Below are positions 6,058 through 14,120 of a stretch of DNA of 36,630 bases, piece after piece. The position numbers and the translations under genes were made by a program. The notes beneath the pieces were generated by a model. That model had not been told where the DNA came from. It saw only the letters and a program-made list of their open reading frames with translations, and searched no databases. Within the stretch, counting starts at the first letter, position 1. The number at the start of each line of letters is the position of its first letter. Location of the stretch: positions 1-36,630 of IMG/VR virus record IMGVR_UViG_3300024502_000027. One strand, written 5' to 3'. The DNA comes from a virus.

Positions 6058-6540
6058 TTCCTTACCCCCGCCCTTCGTATACATCATAAAGCCTTCAGCA
6101 ATGCGATCCAGGGGTTCGTCTCGTAGGATGCGCTGGCGTAGTGTAGAGCGTTGAAACCCTCCGACACCGATGTTGTAGCTAAGAGCGACACAAGCGTCAA
6201 ATAAGCCTTGACGCCCAGTAAGATTGGGAGCAAGTCGAAGAACACCACGCTCAAAACTAACGAGCAAACCTTTGAAGCGTTCTTCAATCTCCGACTTGGA
6301 CCAGGTACGGTTATCTGCATCTCGTAATGGATATTCCTTGCGAATCAAGCCAGTATACCCATCCTTACGGACCATCGGCAGTTTGATCTGGTCTTGGTAG
6401 AGCACCTCGCCATAGCCCACCGTCCAGAGATGGGCGGGGCAGAGGTACGGTTTGTCCCGATACCCCTCAAACTGGTGCATCAGATGGATGCCTTTTTCAG
6501 ACGTTCTCACTTCTTCGACCAGCCCCGTGATCCAAACCAA
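6004..6540 (-). CDS. Endolysin, GH24 (T4/P22-type) lysozyme
   Basis: A 178-residue muramidase that cleaves the glycan strand of peptidoglycan at lysis. The catalytic signature is clear: E25 in HQFEGYRD, C34 at the position usually Asp or Cys, and T40 in WTVGYG. The GRQGLFDACVALSYNIG block at about 109-125 is also family-typical. There is no signal peptide or signal-anchor, so it should rely on the holin. Its start overlaps the holin gene by 34 bases, and its 3' end overlaps a gene on the other strand. Last gene of the leftward arm. Confidence 0.92.
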   Translation of the reverse strand: MVWITGLVEEVRTSEKGIHLMHQFEGYRDKPYLCPAHLWTVGYGEVLYQDQIKLPMVRKDGYTGLIRKEYPLRDADNRTWSKSEIEERFKGLLVSFERGVLRLAPNLTGRQGLFDACVALSYNIGVGGFQRSTLRQRILRDEPLDRIAEGFMMYTKGGGKELPGLVRRRKAEVALFLG

Positions 6541-7013
6541 AACCCAATAATACCGCCAAGCATTGCCATTTCGTCCTCAGAAAAGATCAGGTCGGTAGCG
6601 GCAATAAACTGGTCCACGGTCAAAGTTCCGAGTCCTTGCTTAAATAGCAGGAAGTAAACCAAGCCCATGTTGATAAGGACCAGTTCGAGCACAAAGATGT
6701 AGGTCACGGTAGGACGGACTGTAGCCACATAATTGACCGCCCACTTGCTTGCCTTGTCCATGATCTTTTTGTCATGGTCGAGCGCAGCGTTTTGCATCTG
6801 GGCTTCTGACTGCATGGCAATCTGATCCGTCCGGATCTCTTCTATCTTGGCCTGGGCCGCAAACCCTTGAGCCGCCATCTGCAACTGCATTTCATTTTGC
6901 AGTCTGGCAAGGGCTAACTCATGGGATTGGTCAGATTTGTTTTGAAAAAAGTCTAATACTTTCGGTAAGCCAGAGATGAGCAACCCGCCAAGGGTAGAGA
7001 TTAAAGATAGCAT
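6507..7013 (-). CDS. Holin, gene-transfer-agent 3TM type
   Basis: A 168-residue membrane protein resembling the GTA 3TM holin family, which permeabilises the inner membrane at lysis. It has a hydrophobic N-terminus (res 1-22), a long Gln/Ala-rich amphipathic helix (28-85), a strong membrane segment after VRPTVTYIF (about 99-124) and a third hydrophobic stretch ending FWFGSRGWSKK, a hallmark ending. It directly precedes and overlaps the lysozyme, and is joined by a one-base overlap to the gene upstream. Confidence 0.8.
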   Translation of the reverse strand: MLSLISTLGGLLISGLPKVLDFFQNKSDQSHELALARLQNEMQLQMAAQGFAAQAKIEEIRTDQIAMQSEAQMQNAALDHDKKIMDKASKWAVNYVATVRPTVTYIFVLELVLINMGLVYFLLFKQGLGTLTVDQFIAATDLIFSEDEMAMLGGIIGFWFGSRGWSKK

Positions 7014-7453
7014 TACATAGCTCCAGTTGCTTTAAGAATTCCATATATGATTGCAGAAACGAGCAAAATCCCGCCCCACTCTCGTCTTGATTGCATACGG
7101 TTGCGGTAGAACTCATCGTTCAGCTCCCGATGATCTTTTCGTAATTGGTTGATGAGGGATTTGACTTCGGATACAGCAGAGCGGCCAAACTCACGTTCAA
7201 CCTGCCGGTACATTTCCTGCTCTGCTTCTCGGATTTGACGGATGATGCGATATTCGTCTATCGCCTCCATCCACACCATGTCGCCGCGCCGCATCATTTG
7301 TTGCTGCTTGCGCTTCCATGCAACTCTGGCTTTTGCTTCTTCGTCAAGAAAAGTATTGACTTCCCTTGCGGTTTCTTTGATTTCGCGGCCAACTTTTATG
7401 GCCTCTTTTATACCTCCTAGTGCTGCCCGTGTCGTTTCTATCGGGTCGCTCAC
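7013..7453 (-). CDS. Membrane-anchored coiled-coil protein near the lysis genes
   Basis: A 146-residue protein with GTG start and GGGAG upstream. Residues 10-118 are long charged helices, and a single membrane span lies at the C-terminus (GGILLVSAIIYGILKAT). The layout (coiled coil plus one span, beside holin and endolysin) could suit an inner-membrane lysis or spanin-like factor, but spanins usually have an N-terminal anchor, so this topology is reversed. It could also be a virion protein. Real gene; role uncertain. Confidence 0.6.
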   Translation of the reverse strand: MSDPIETTRAALGGIKEAIKVGREIKETAREVNTFLDEEAKARVAWKRKQQQMMRRGDMVWMEAIDEYRIIRQIREAEQEMYRQVEREFGRSAVSEVKSLINQLRKDHRELNDEFYRNRMQSRREWGGILLVSAIIYGILKATGAM

Positions 7454-7465
7454 AATTTGTTCTCC

Positions 7466-8407
7466 CTAAACTTCCTCCCCACGAAAATAGGCAACTCCGT
7501 CAATGACTTCACATAGTTCTGGTGGTAGTAATTTTCCGTTCTTAAACGTCAGCACAGCGAACCCTGAACACCAGTTCACAGGGTTAGTTTCTGTGTATAC
7601 AAATTGCTCTCCATACGGCTCTGCAAGAGTTCCCGTATCTACACCATATCGTCGGCCATTGTAATCCGACCACGGGGTTACTTTGAGTTGGTGTAGGTGT
7701 CCTGTAACAATGCTGCGTCCAGACTTGAGCGTGTTGTTATAGTTTGCGTGTACCCCATTATGCCATCGATGCTTGACGATCACATCCTCGTTGATGTCTA
7801 CTCGCCAGCCTGTGTGCCAGCCGGGGAAGTAGTCAAAGAGTCCTTGGAAGTCGGATAGTTCAGGAGCGTTGATAGCAATATAGCGGTGCAGCCTGACATC
7901 GTGATTACCAAAAGTCCACAAGCACCTAGCGTTTTTACTAGCGTTGCGTATCTCATCTAATCGGTCCTGGCAGGCTTCGATCTCCTGCTTTGGGGTAGGG
8001 GGATTGGTCCCCATGAGTGGCTCATGCCGCGATATTCGAGAGCCGTCAAACACATCTCCGTTAAGGATGATGGTCTTTGGCTTAAATTCTTTGAGCAGAG
8101 TAACAAACGCCCGATGCGCTGTAGTGACTTCCCCAGGCCAATAATGACAATCAGAAGCAACAAAAACCATTCCATCTTGGACCTCGTGCTGGATGATCCT
8201 GCGGTTCTCAGGAATGATGGTCTTTACGACAGATTCCTGTTTTGCATTAAAACTTGGAAGGCTAATGCCTAGGTTTTTTTGGATGACGCTACGCCGTTTA
8301 TAGACGTTGGTAACATCCATGCCCAGTTCTTTTGCTACATGAGCCGGACTCCCAAGTCGTTTTAATGCCTCAATTATTGATTCATCCGATATTTTTTTGC
8401 CTGCCAC
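7466..8407 (-). CDS. Calcineurin-like metallophosphoesterase with N-terminal HTH
   Basis: A 313-residue protein. Residues 5-45 form a helix-turn-helix (SPAHVAKELGMDVTNVYKRR). From residue 80 on all metallophosphoesterase motifs are present: D86-H88 in SDCH, GDVFD at 117-121, GNHD at 167-170, conserved histidines near 213-220 and GHLHQ at 236-240. The family hydrolyses phosphate esters, including nucleic-acid ends and cyclic nucleotides; the substrate is unknown. The HTH fusion suggests action at DNA. It starts inside the 3' end of the HslV-like gene. Confidence 0.8.
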   Translation of the reverse strand: MAGKKISDESIIEALKRLGSPAHVAKELGMDVTNVYKRRSVIQKNLGISLPSFNAKQESVVKTIIPENRRIIQHEVQDGMVFVASDCHYWPGEVTTAHRAFVTLLKEFKPKTIILNGDVFDGSRISRHEPLMGTNPPTPKQEIEACQDRLDEIRNASKNARCLWTFGNHDVRLHRYIAINAPELSDFQGLFDYFPGWHTGWRVDINEDVIVKHRWHNGVHANYNNTLKSGRSIVTGHLHQLKVTPWSDYNGRRYGVDTGTLAEPYGEQFVYTETNPVNWCSGFAVLTFKNGKLLPPELCEVIDGVAYFRGEEV

Positions 8408-8825
8408 GCCTGCCCTCCAGTTTTAGAACGTCTACTGGCTCATGGGAACTGGTGTCGTACTTACACGCAAGTTTGACCGCATCGGCGGGACTTAATCCCA
8501 TGTGCATCGCGGCTATTGCGTAGTTTGCTCCGGTTCCTATCGCCCAAAACTCGTTCTTAATCCGCGCAGGAATGATCGTACCCTCATAAATCCAGATGCC
8601 ATCATTTCTAAGCTCAAGAACGGTTACGTCAAGGTCGGAGTCCAACTCCCCGCCGGACTCCAACGCATGATAGAACTTTAGAATCTTATCCCAATCTCCG
8701 CAAGCCCCATAGATAGAGGCTTTTCCACGGCGGAGCTTTTCGACAAGGTAGAAAGAATCATCGCCGCTGACCATGCTATCTGCGGCAATTTCTCCCGTAG
8801 ATACCCGAGCGGCGATTGTGGTCAT
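8382..8825 (-). CDS. HslV/proteasome-like Ntn hydrolase
   Basis: Read from the ATG at 8825 the protein is 147 residues and begins MTTIAARV, so removal of Met exposes Thr1 exactly as in mature HslV (TTIVSV). Other HslV features line up: Asp in IAADSM (mature D15), Lys in VEKLRR (mature K29), YGACGD, and the C-terminal AIGTGANYAIAAM. This is a self-compartmentalising protease fold. A longer start at 8849 would bury the Thr and is rejected. No HslU-like ATPase is present. It lies between a small membrane protein and the phosphoesterase; the target is unknown. Confidence 0.75.
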   Translation of the reverse strand: MTTIAARVSTGEIAADSMVSGDDSFYLVEKLRRGKASIYGACGDWDKILKFYHALESGGELDSDLDVTVLELRNDGIWIYEGTIIPARIKNEFWAIGTGANYAIAAMHMGLSPADAVKLACKYDTSSHEPVDVLKLEGRRGRQKNIG

Positions 8826-9007
8826 CTCAAGGGAGGCTTTCCAAACCAACGGCGTACCGTATCGGTCTCGGCAATCCGAATCACCGACCAGACTAGGGAA
8901 AATAGGGCTGCCAGGGCCGGAAGTATCTCGGCTAGGGTTCCGAGTACCGTGACGATAGATAAGCCGTCTACAACGTGTTTAACGCCTTCTGTGGTGTGTT
9001 GCGCCAT
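8822..9007 (-). CDS. Small membrane protein, holin-like
   Basis: A 61-residue protein with one long hydrophobic stretch that could form one or two spans (LSIVTVLGTLAEILPALAALFSLVWSVI, broken in the middle by EILP) and a basic C-terminus (RRWFGKPPLR). Small proteins of this design sit near tail and lysis genes of many podoviruses and are often proposed as holins. A better holin is present downstream, so this may be an alternative holin, an antiholin or unrelated. Start overlaps ATG of the HslV-like gene. Confidence 0.6.
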   Translation of the reverse strand: MAQHTTEGVKHVVDGLSIVTVLGTLAEILPALAALFSLVWSVIRIAETDTVRRWFGKPPLR

Positions 9008-9010
9008 CGG

Positions 9011-9463
9011 TTACTCCGGTTTGCTAGGCCAGTTGATGTCATAGGGAAAACCTGCCTGTGAAGGCACATCCCGTAGTGCTTGTCTGTAAGTTGCCCAAGC
9101 AGCCTTATCTACCGGAGCGTCAGCAACTTGGGTCCAATCGCTACCGGACAGACGAGCATCACGGTCTTTTCTAACTTCTTTTGATTTTTCTTCAATGCGT
9201 GCAGTAATGTCTGCCTGACTTGCGTTAGAAACAGAATAGGCTTGTTTCCAGACACCACCATCCAGAACAGGGGTTGTTTCTTGCCAAGTTTGTGTATGGC
9301 TTACTGTTGGAGGTTGAACTTGTTGGATAGCAACAATACCAAATTCTTCTAAAACTAAATCTGGTATTTGCTTTGGAAATGATGTATTTGGATTGTCTTT
9401 CCGAAGATCGCCGATTGTGTAAGGATATATTTCGACAACTCCGTTGTTGATTTTTGCGTACAT
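9011..9463 (-). CDS. Tail-fibre assembly / tail assembly chaperone-like protein
   Basis: A 150-residue protein. The C-terminal part (RKDRDARLSGSDWTQVADAP and WATYRQALRDVP, ending FPYDINWPSKPE) is the typical signature of phage tail assembly chaperone-like proteins that pair with tail fibres (Phage_tail_APC-like). It lies directly downstream of the presumed fibre gene with one base between, supporting a fibre-maturation role. Confidence 0.8.
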   Translation of the reverse strand: MYAKINNGVVEIYPYTIGDLRKDNPNTSFPKQIPDLVLEEFGIVAIQQVQPPTVSHTQTWQETTPVLDGGVWKQAYSVSNASQADITARIEEKSKEVRKDRDARLSGSDWTQVADAPVDKAAWATYRQALRDVPSQAGFPYDINWPSKPE

Positions 9464-9464
9464 T

Positions 9465-10469
9465 TTAATTTGCCTTTCTTATTGCAATATAAACGTAATT
9501 ATCGCCATTAGCATTTACTCTAGCAGAACTTGTTCGTGGTTGAAAACCAGTAGAAAGAAAATCTACTGTGCTTGCTACTTCTTCTGCTTGGTTTGTATTT
9601 GGATAAAAAACATTTTCTCTAGGATTTGATGTATTACGAACAGAATCATAAAGAGTCCAATCACCAGTACCACCAGAACTTCTTTTTACTAATAACCATT
9701 GCGGTTGCCAACCAATTGTTACAGTTGGTCCTGGATCAGTTCCATTTCCTTGATATGTGCTACAATAAACAATACTATCTGTTCCAGCAGATCCAAATCC
9801 ACCTGCATCATGGGCAAATAGGTAAGCAACATAGTTTGATCCAGATACATTAACCATTCCATCTGTTCCAACAGTAAATGTGGTAGATGAAACTGATTTT
9901 ACTGTTGATGTATTTGAAGATGCCGACCCAGCTGTATTTAGTCTTAATCCATTATTTGAAGAAAGAGATCTATGATATACAAACCAATCATCTCCGCTTC
10001 TTCTTGCGATAATTACACAACCAGGAGTTGATCCTAAATTATGGCTAATTGCTCTATCATCTACGCTATTACCACTATAAGCAACAACATCAAAAAACTT
10101 TTCTGCTTTCCGAAACGACCACGAAACATTTGATTTGGTGCTTCTATTTACATAATAATCGTTAGTATTTGGATATTTAACAGTAAAACCATTATTATTA
10201 AATGAGGTTACTGCATCTGTACTTACTTCCCCTCCAGAACTATTAGTTGATAAAACAGTTCCTGTTCCTCTTGCGGTATCAAATAAACAATGAGCAGCGG
10301 CAGTATTTCGTTCTCTAATCCAAACCAACCCACCTTTACCAGATAAATCTAAACCATTAGTAATAGATTGTGTAGAAGAATCTCCGGTATAAAGAGTGGT
10401 GGAATAAACATCAGTAACATATAAAGGAGCAACGCTAGGCGCTCCTGCTAATGCTTTTCTTGCGAGCAT
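9465..10469 (-). CDS. Tail fibre / receptor-binding protein with DUF7483-like region
   Basis: A 334-residue, Ser/Thr/Asn-rich beta protein. It contains GGLVWIRERNTAAAHCLFDT, an acidic-poor sandwich with NGFTVKYPN and a second half beginning GWQPQWLLVKRSS, typical of phage adhesins that carry repeats of the DUF7483-like fold. Coding is markedly AT-rich compared with its neighbours, as expected for a host-range gene exchanged between phages. The partner chaperone-like gene follows directly. Receptor unknown. Confidence 0.75.
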   Translation of the reverse strand: MLARKALAGAPSVAPLYVTDVYSTTLYTGDSSTQSITNGLDLSGKGGLVWIRERNTAAAHCLFDTARGTGTVLSTNSSGGEVSTDAVTSFNNNGFTVKYPNTNDYYVNRSTKSNVSWSFRKAEKFFDVVAYSGNSVDDRAISHNLGSTPGCVIIARRSGDDWFVYHRSLSSNNGLRLNTAGSASSNTSTVKSVSSTTFTVGTDGMVNVSGSNYVAYLFAHDAGGFGSAGTDSIVYCSTYQGNGTDPGPTVTIGWQPQWLLVKRSSGGTGDWTLYDSVRNTSNPRENVFYPNTNQAEEVASTVDFLSTGFQPRTSSARVNANGDNYVYIAIRKAN

Positions 10470-10478
10470 AGTTATTCC

Positions 10479-11279
10479 TTAAGCGTCACCAACACGAGCG
10501 CCATAAACCTGTGTAGATACTTTCCACAGGGTGATTACAGTATATCCAGAAGTATTCAGAGTCGGTGCAACACCACCGTTAGTCTTCCACACCACACCAG
10601 AGCCACCAAAGGTTGAGTCTGTCCAAGTCAGCGTATAAGCAGAGCCATCATCTACCATCAGCGTTACCGACTCACCAGCAGCAAAGTTCGTAGCCTTGGG
10701 AGTACGGCTTGCACCAAGTGTGATTAGTTGGATAGAACCGTTGCCAGGATCGATCTCAAAGGCAGCGCCATCAGAGATGGTGTAGACATCCTCAAGGATG
10801 GTTCCGATGATTGCCGGATCGGTCAGGGTCTTGCTGGTTAGCGTCTGGGTGTCAGAAGTGCCGACAATGGTTCCGCTGGGCAGAACCTTGCCGCTGTCCT
10901 TGATGATCTTGCCGGAGGTTCCGGTAAACGCCGCAATGTTGCCATCTGTGCTGGATGCGGGGCCAGTAACATCTCCAGATGCGCCAGTAGCAAAACTCAG
11001 GGTTCCCGAGCCATTGGTCTTAATGAACTGGCCGTTAGTACCGTCCGAAGTAGGATAGGTTAGCCCTTTAAGCGTTGTGGTTCCAACCGCAATCAAACTT
11101 CCACCTACCGTTACGGAATCACCCGCAGATCCGACCTGGAAGTCCTTGAGCTGCTTCATCAACTCTCGGATTGCATTATTCACATCCGACGGCAGCATAC
11201 CTTCTGCAAGGTTGATGCTGTTGATGTCGGTATTATTGGCTGCGGTTTGCGAGTATTCGCTGATTTTTACTTTGGGCAT
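10479..11279 (-). CDS. Tail fibre protein (shaft/attachment)
   Basis: A 266-residue protein whose N-terminus (PKVKISEYSQTAANNTDINS, then PSDVNNAIRELMKQLKDF) is the common virion-attachment region of podovirus fibres. The middle is a low-complexity Thr/Gly/Ser shaft with the ubiquitous TSDTQTLTSKTLTDP segment, and the end is a small beta domain. It lies between the ejection-type proteins and the AT-rich adhesin, so it probably connects the adhesin to the tail. GC content differs sharply from the next gene. Confidence 0.8.
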   Translation of the reverse strand: MPKVKISEYSQTAANNTDINSINLAEGMLPSDVNNAIRELMKQLKDFQVGSAGDSVTVGGSLIAVGTTTLKGLTYPTSDGTNGQFIKTNGSGTLSFATGASGDVTGPASSTDGNIAAFTGTSGKIIKDSGKVLPSGTIVGTSDTQTLTSKTLTDPAIIGTILEDVYTISDGAAFEIDPGNGSIQLITLGASRTPKATNFAAGESVTLMVDDGSAYTLTWTDSTFGGSGVVWKTNGGVAPTLNTSGYTVITLWKVSTQVYGARVGDA

Positions 11280-11282
11280 TTG

Positions 11283-12860
11283 TTACTCCAAAAGTCCTTG
11301 GACTTGTCCAGATTGATAAAGAAGGTTGTAAAGTTGCGGATTTACTACAAACGGCAAATTTTGGCTTAATTGATTTACTCCACGGGCCGCTAAACCAGCA
11401 CCATAAGCCGCCTCTCCCATAACTCGAGGAGATGATGTGGCAAGCGATAGCGCTGCGGCCGGTGCTCCACCCAAATAATAGGCAGCACCACCAGTAGGAA
11501 TAGTGGCTAAACGCTGAATTCCTCTTGGGGCCAATTCACTAAGGGCTTGTCCAGCCAAACTTGGCATAATTTCTTTGCCGGTAGCAGACTCCATTTGTTT
11601 GGCAAGTTTTGCGCGCTGACCGTAATTGGTATTGACATTATTACGCATCAAAGATTGCAGTTTACGCAAAGCGGTGTCCGCAGAAGCACCTTGGCCAAGT
11701 GATAACGACCGCTCAATTTCTCTAATTTGAGTAGACGCGCTGGAATAATCTTTCATCACTCGGTCATATATTGGAGCCTGACGTTTAATTTCCTGCCCAA
11801 TAGAGTCATAAACACCACCAACTACACGGCGTGCATTACGAGATTCAAATGGAATTCCCTCAAGCAATGATCCAACTCGTTGTTTTAAGGCATCCATGCC
11901 TTCTGGTGTGTGGTATTCGGCAGGATCAAGTTTTTTCCATGCATTTATTTCGTCTTTTACTGCCGTTAAGCGGTCAGCAGCGTTTTGATCCTTGATTTGT
12001 CCCTTAAATGAAATGCTGTTTTCTGCATTTGCAATGGATTTTTCAATGTTTCCAAAATCCAACACAGTTTTGTCAGACTTGATATTGACCATTCCTGATC
12101 GATATTCGGCATTTTTTAGTTGACGCATTTCATCAAGGCTTGATTTTGCAATATCCAAAGCGTCTGTAATATCGGCACGACCAGAGATATTCTCTCTAAA
12201 TGCCGTTGCTGCCTCTCCGCCTTCGCGGCCAGCACGAAATGCTTGTCTTAGTGGCTCCGTTCCAACGCCGGTTTGAACCCCAATAACAGGGGCGATGACT
12301 TTGCCAGTACCAGAAACAGTTGCCTGAACCCCGCGAGCGGCAAGAGATAGCGGATCAACAGCTCGTGCCGTAGCGGCCAAAGGAGTAGCAACTGCACGCG
12401 GTGCGACAGTAGCACCACCAGTTAAAACCGTTGATAAATCTGCCAAAACACCTGCCGGATCTTCTGCAATTGCACGTTTTAGTCCCTCTCCGGTTCCATA
12501 GCGTTCGGCATAGAACTGCCCCACTTTGCGGGCCATATCCCTGGATTGTTTATCTTCTCCAACCGCTTGAACTAGTCGCTCTGGTAATACATTTTGTAGT
12601 GCTCCAGCGCCAACATCTAAAACAGATTTTGCTGTTTCAACCGGGTTTGTAATTGCCTCGACAATGTTTCCAATGAGGTTTTTGAATGAAGATGGGAAAT
12701 TTGTAATTGCCCCAGTAGCAACTTCTTTTCCGGTTAAAGGCTTGCCAGCACCAGACTGCTCATAAAGACGCTTTGCGGCATCATTGATTTCTGTATCTGA
12801 CATTGAACCAGGAAAAGCCACCTGGCCCATACCTGGAATTTCAATAATTTTATCTTCCAT
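11283..12860 (-). CDS. Internal virion / ejection-type protein (525 aa)
   Basis: A long, mostly helical protein beginning EIPGMGQVAFPGSMSDTEIN, a phage motif often found at the start of internal virion proteins, followed by Ala/Gly/Val-rich helices and a long central coiled segment (about 220-400). There are no enzymatic motifs. It is the first of four large proteins between fibre and tail-hub genes, the position of the DNA-ejection proteins in podoviruses. A role in forming the trans-envelope conduit is inference from position and composition. Confidence 0.6.
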   Translation of the reverse strand: MEDKIIEIPGMGQVAFPGSMSDTEINDAAKRLYEQSGAGKPLTGKEVATGAITNFPSSFKNLIGNIVEAITNPVETAKSVLDVGAGALQNVLPERLVQAVGEDKQSRDMARKVGQFYAERYGTGEGLKRAIAEDPAGVLADLSTVLTGGATVAPRAVATPLAATARAVDPLSLAARGVQATVSGTGKVIAPVIGVQTGVGTEPLRQAFRAGREGGEAATAFRENISGRADITDALDIAKSSLDEMRQLKNAEYRSGMVNIKSDKTVLDFGNIEKSIANAENSISFKGQIKDQNAADRLTAVKDEINAWKKLDPAEYHTPEGMDALKQRVGSLLEGIPFESRNARRVVGGVYDSIGQEIKRQAPIYDRVMKDYSSASTQIREIERSLSLGQGASADTALRKLQSLMRNNVNTNYGQRAKLAKQMESATGKEIMPSLAGQALSELAPRGIQRLATIPTGGAAYYLGGAPAAALSLATSSPRVMGEAAYGAGLAARGVNQLSQNLPFVVNPQLYNLLYQSGQVQGLLE

Positions 12861-14116
12861 TATTCAACCCGTTTTGTCAAAGGATTGTAACGAGGAATTC
12901 TTGGTGCGGCTGTAGGCGTTGTTGGAATTGTTACCTCCCCAAGGCCAAGAGACGATCTTGCTTCCGCGGGGATATTTTTAAGCCTATTGTTCCAAGATGA
13001 AACCGTAGCTTTTGCAACATTTTCTTCAATATCTAACTGCCTACGCAATGCTTCTGGGCTATATGTAATGTTTCCAAGACGGGCATTTTCTAAGAATTCT
13101 CGATCTTTGTTTGAGAATCCTTGACCAGCACCAAGACCAGATGAGCGAATTGAATCAAGTGTTGCTTGTGCGCGGTTTGCAAGTAACTGCTGTGTATTTG
13201 CAACAAGTTCATTGGTGGTTTTACCAGTCACACCAATCAATTGACCAAATCGAGCAAGATCAAGACGTTGTTGTGCCCCAATACCAGTAATTACATTGCC
13301 AGTATCAAGTAATTTTCGCGTTGATTGCACCGTTTCAATAATTCGAGGAGCAGAATTTGCTGCCTCAAACTTTGCTGCATCTGATTTCGCTACCTCACCT
13401 GCTAATGCACCACCATAGGATTTTTCTGTGCTAACCGACACATTGGTTGCACCAGCCCGACGAAGTTCTTGTTGATAATCTAGAAATGTCCCTTTATATC
13501 CTTGCTGAACAGCGAGTTGATAACCTTGCATATCAGCAGGAAGTTGTTTTGGCTCTTTTGCAACCAGTTTTGCGTACTCTGTTGGAGCTGCAACCCGAAG
13601 GTAATTTAGAACCGCTTGGTCGGCCATTTCTTGATTAACAACTTGACGAGATGGCATCCCAGCCGCTACGGCCTGGCCTGCAACGTCTTGAACCGACATT
13701 GTTTCTAATTGTTCTGGAGAGATATTGCTTTGTTGTGCAGCAAACCCTTCTAAAGTGGGGATTGTTCGTGTAGATGCGGAAATTTGCTGTTCAAACAATG
13801 TTCTAGCCTGTCTTGCACGCTCTTCATCGGCTTGTCTACGGCGCATATCAGCAACCTGCATCCCACGCATGGTATTGGCAAGCGTCTGGTCAAACGACTG
13901 CTGATAGCCCGCCACACCGACCGGGCCTGCCTGTCCAATAACTTGTGCCAGACTAGGCGCACGCTGTCCTGGTTGCCCACGGGATGCCTGCAACGCACCA
14001 AAGGCAAAGTTGAGCAGTCCGGCGTTTTGCGCCCGCTGTGCGGCTGCAACTTCTTGCTCTGGTGTAAGTAGCCCGGGCGGGAGACCGCCACCGAGAATGT
14101 CTTGTAATGTCGCCAT
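12860..14116 (-). CDS. Internal virion / ejection-type protein (418 aa)
   Basis: A 418-residue helical protein rich in Gln and Ala (VAAAQRAQNAGLLNFAFGAL; RQVVNQEMADQAVLNYLRVA), with a long helical C-terminal domain (240-395, including VQSTRKLLDTGNVITGIG). No catalytic motif. Its stop overlaps the start of the next protein by one base. It is one of four adjacent genes that together look like a P22 gp7/gp20/gp16-type ejection set; individual equivalence cannot be assigned. Confidence 0.6.
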   Translation of the reverse strand: MATLQDILGGGLPPGLLTPEQEVAAAQRAQNAGLLNFAFGALQASRGQPGQRAPSLAQVIGQAGPVGVAGYQQSFDQTLANTMRGMQVADMRRRQADEERARQARTLFEQQISASTRTIPTLEGFAAQQSNISPEQLETMSVQDVAGQAVAAGMPSRQVVNQEMADQAVLNYLRVAAPTEYAKLVAKEPKQLPADMQGYQLAVQQGYKGTFLDYQQELRRAGATNVSVSTEKSYGGALAGEVAKSDAAKFEAANSAPRIIETVQSTRKLLDTGNVITGIGAQQRLDLARFGQLIGVTGKTTNELVANTQQLLANRAQATLDSIRSSGLGAGQGFSNKDREFLENARLGNITYSPEALRRQLDIEENVAKATVSSWNNRLKNIPAEARSSLGLGEVTIPTTPTAAPRIPRYNPLTKRVE

Positions 14117-14120
14117 GAGG

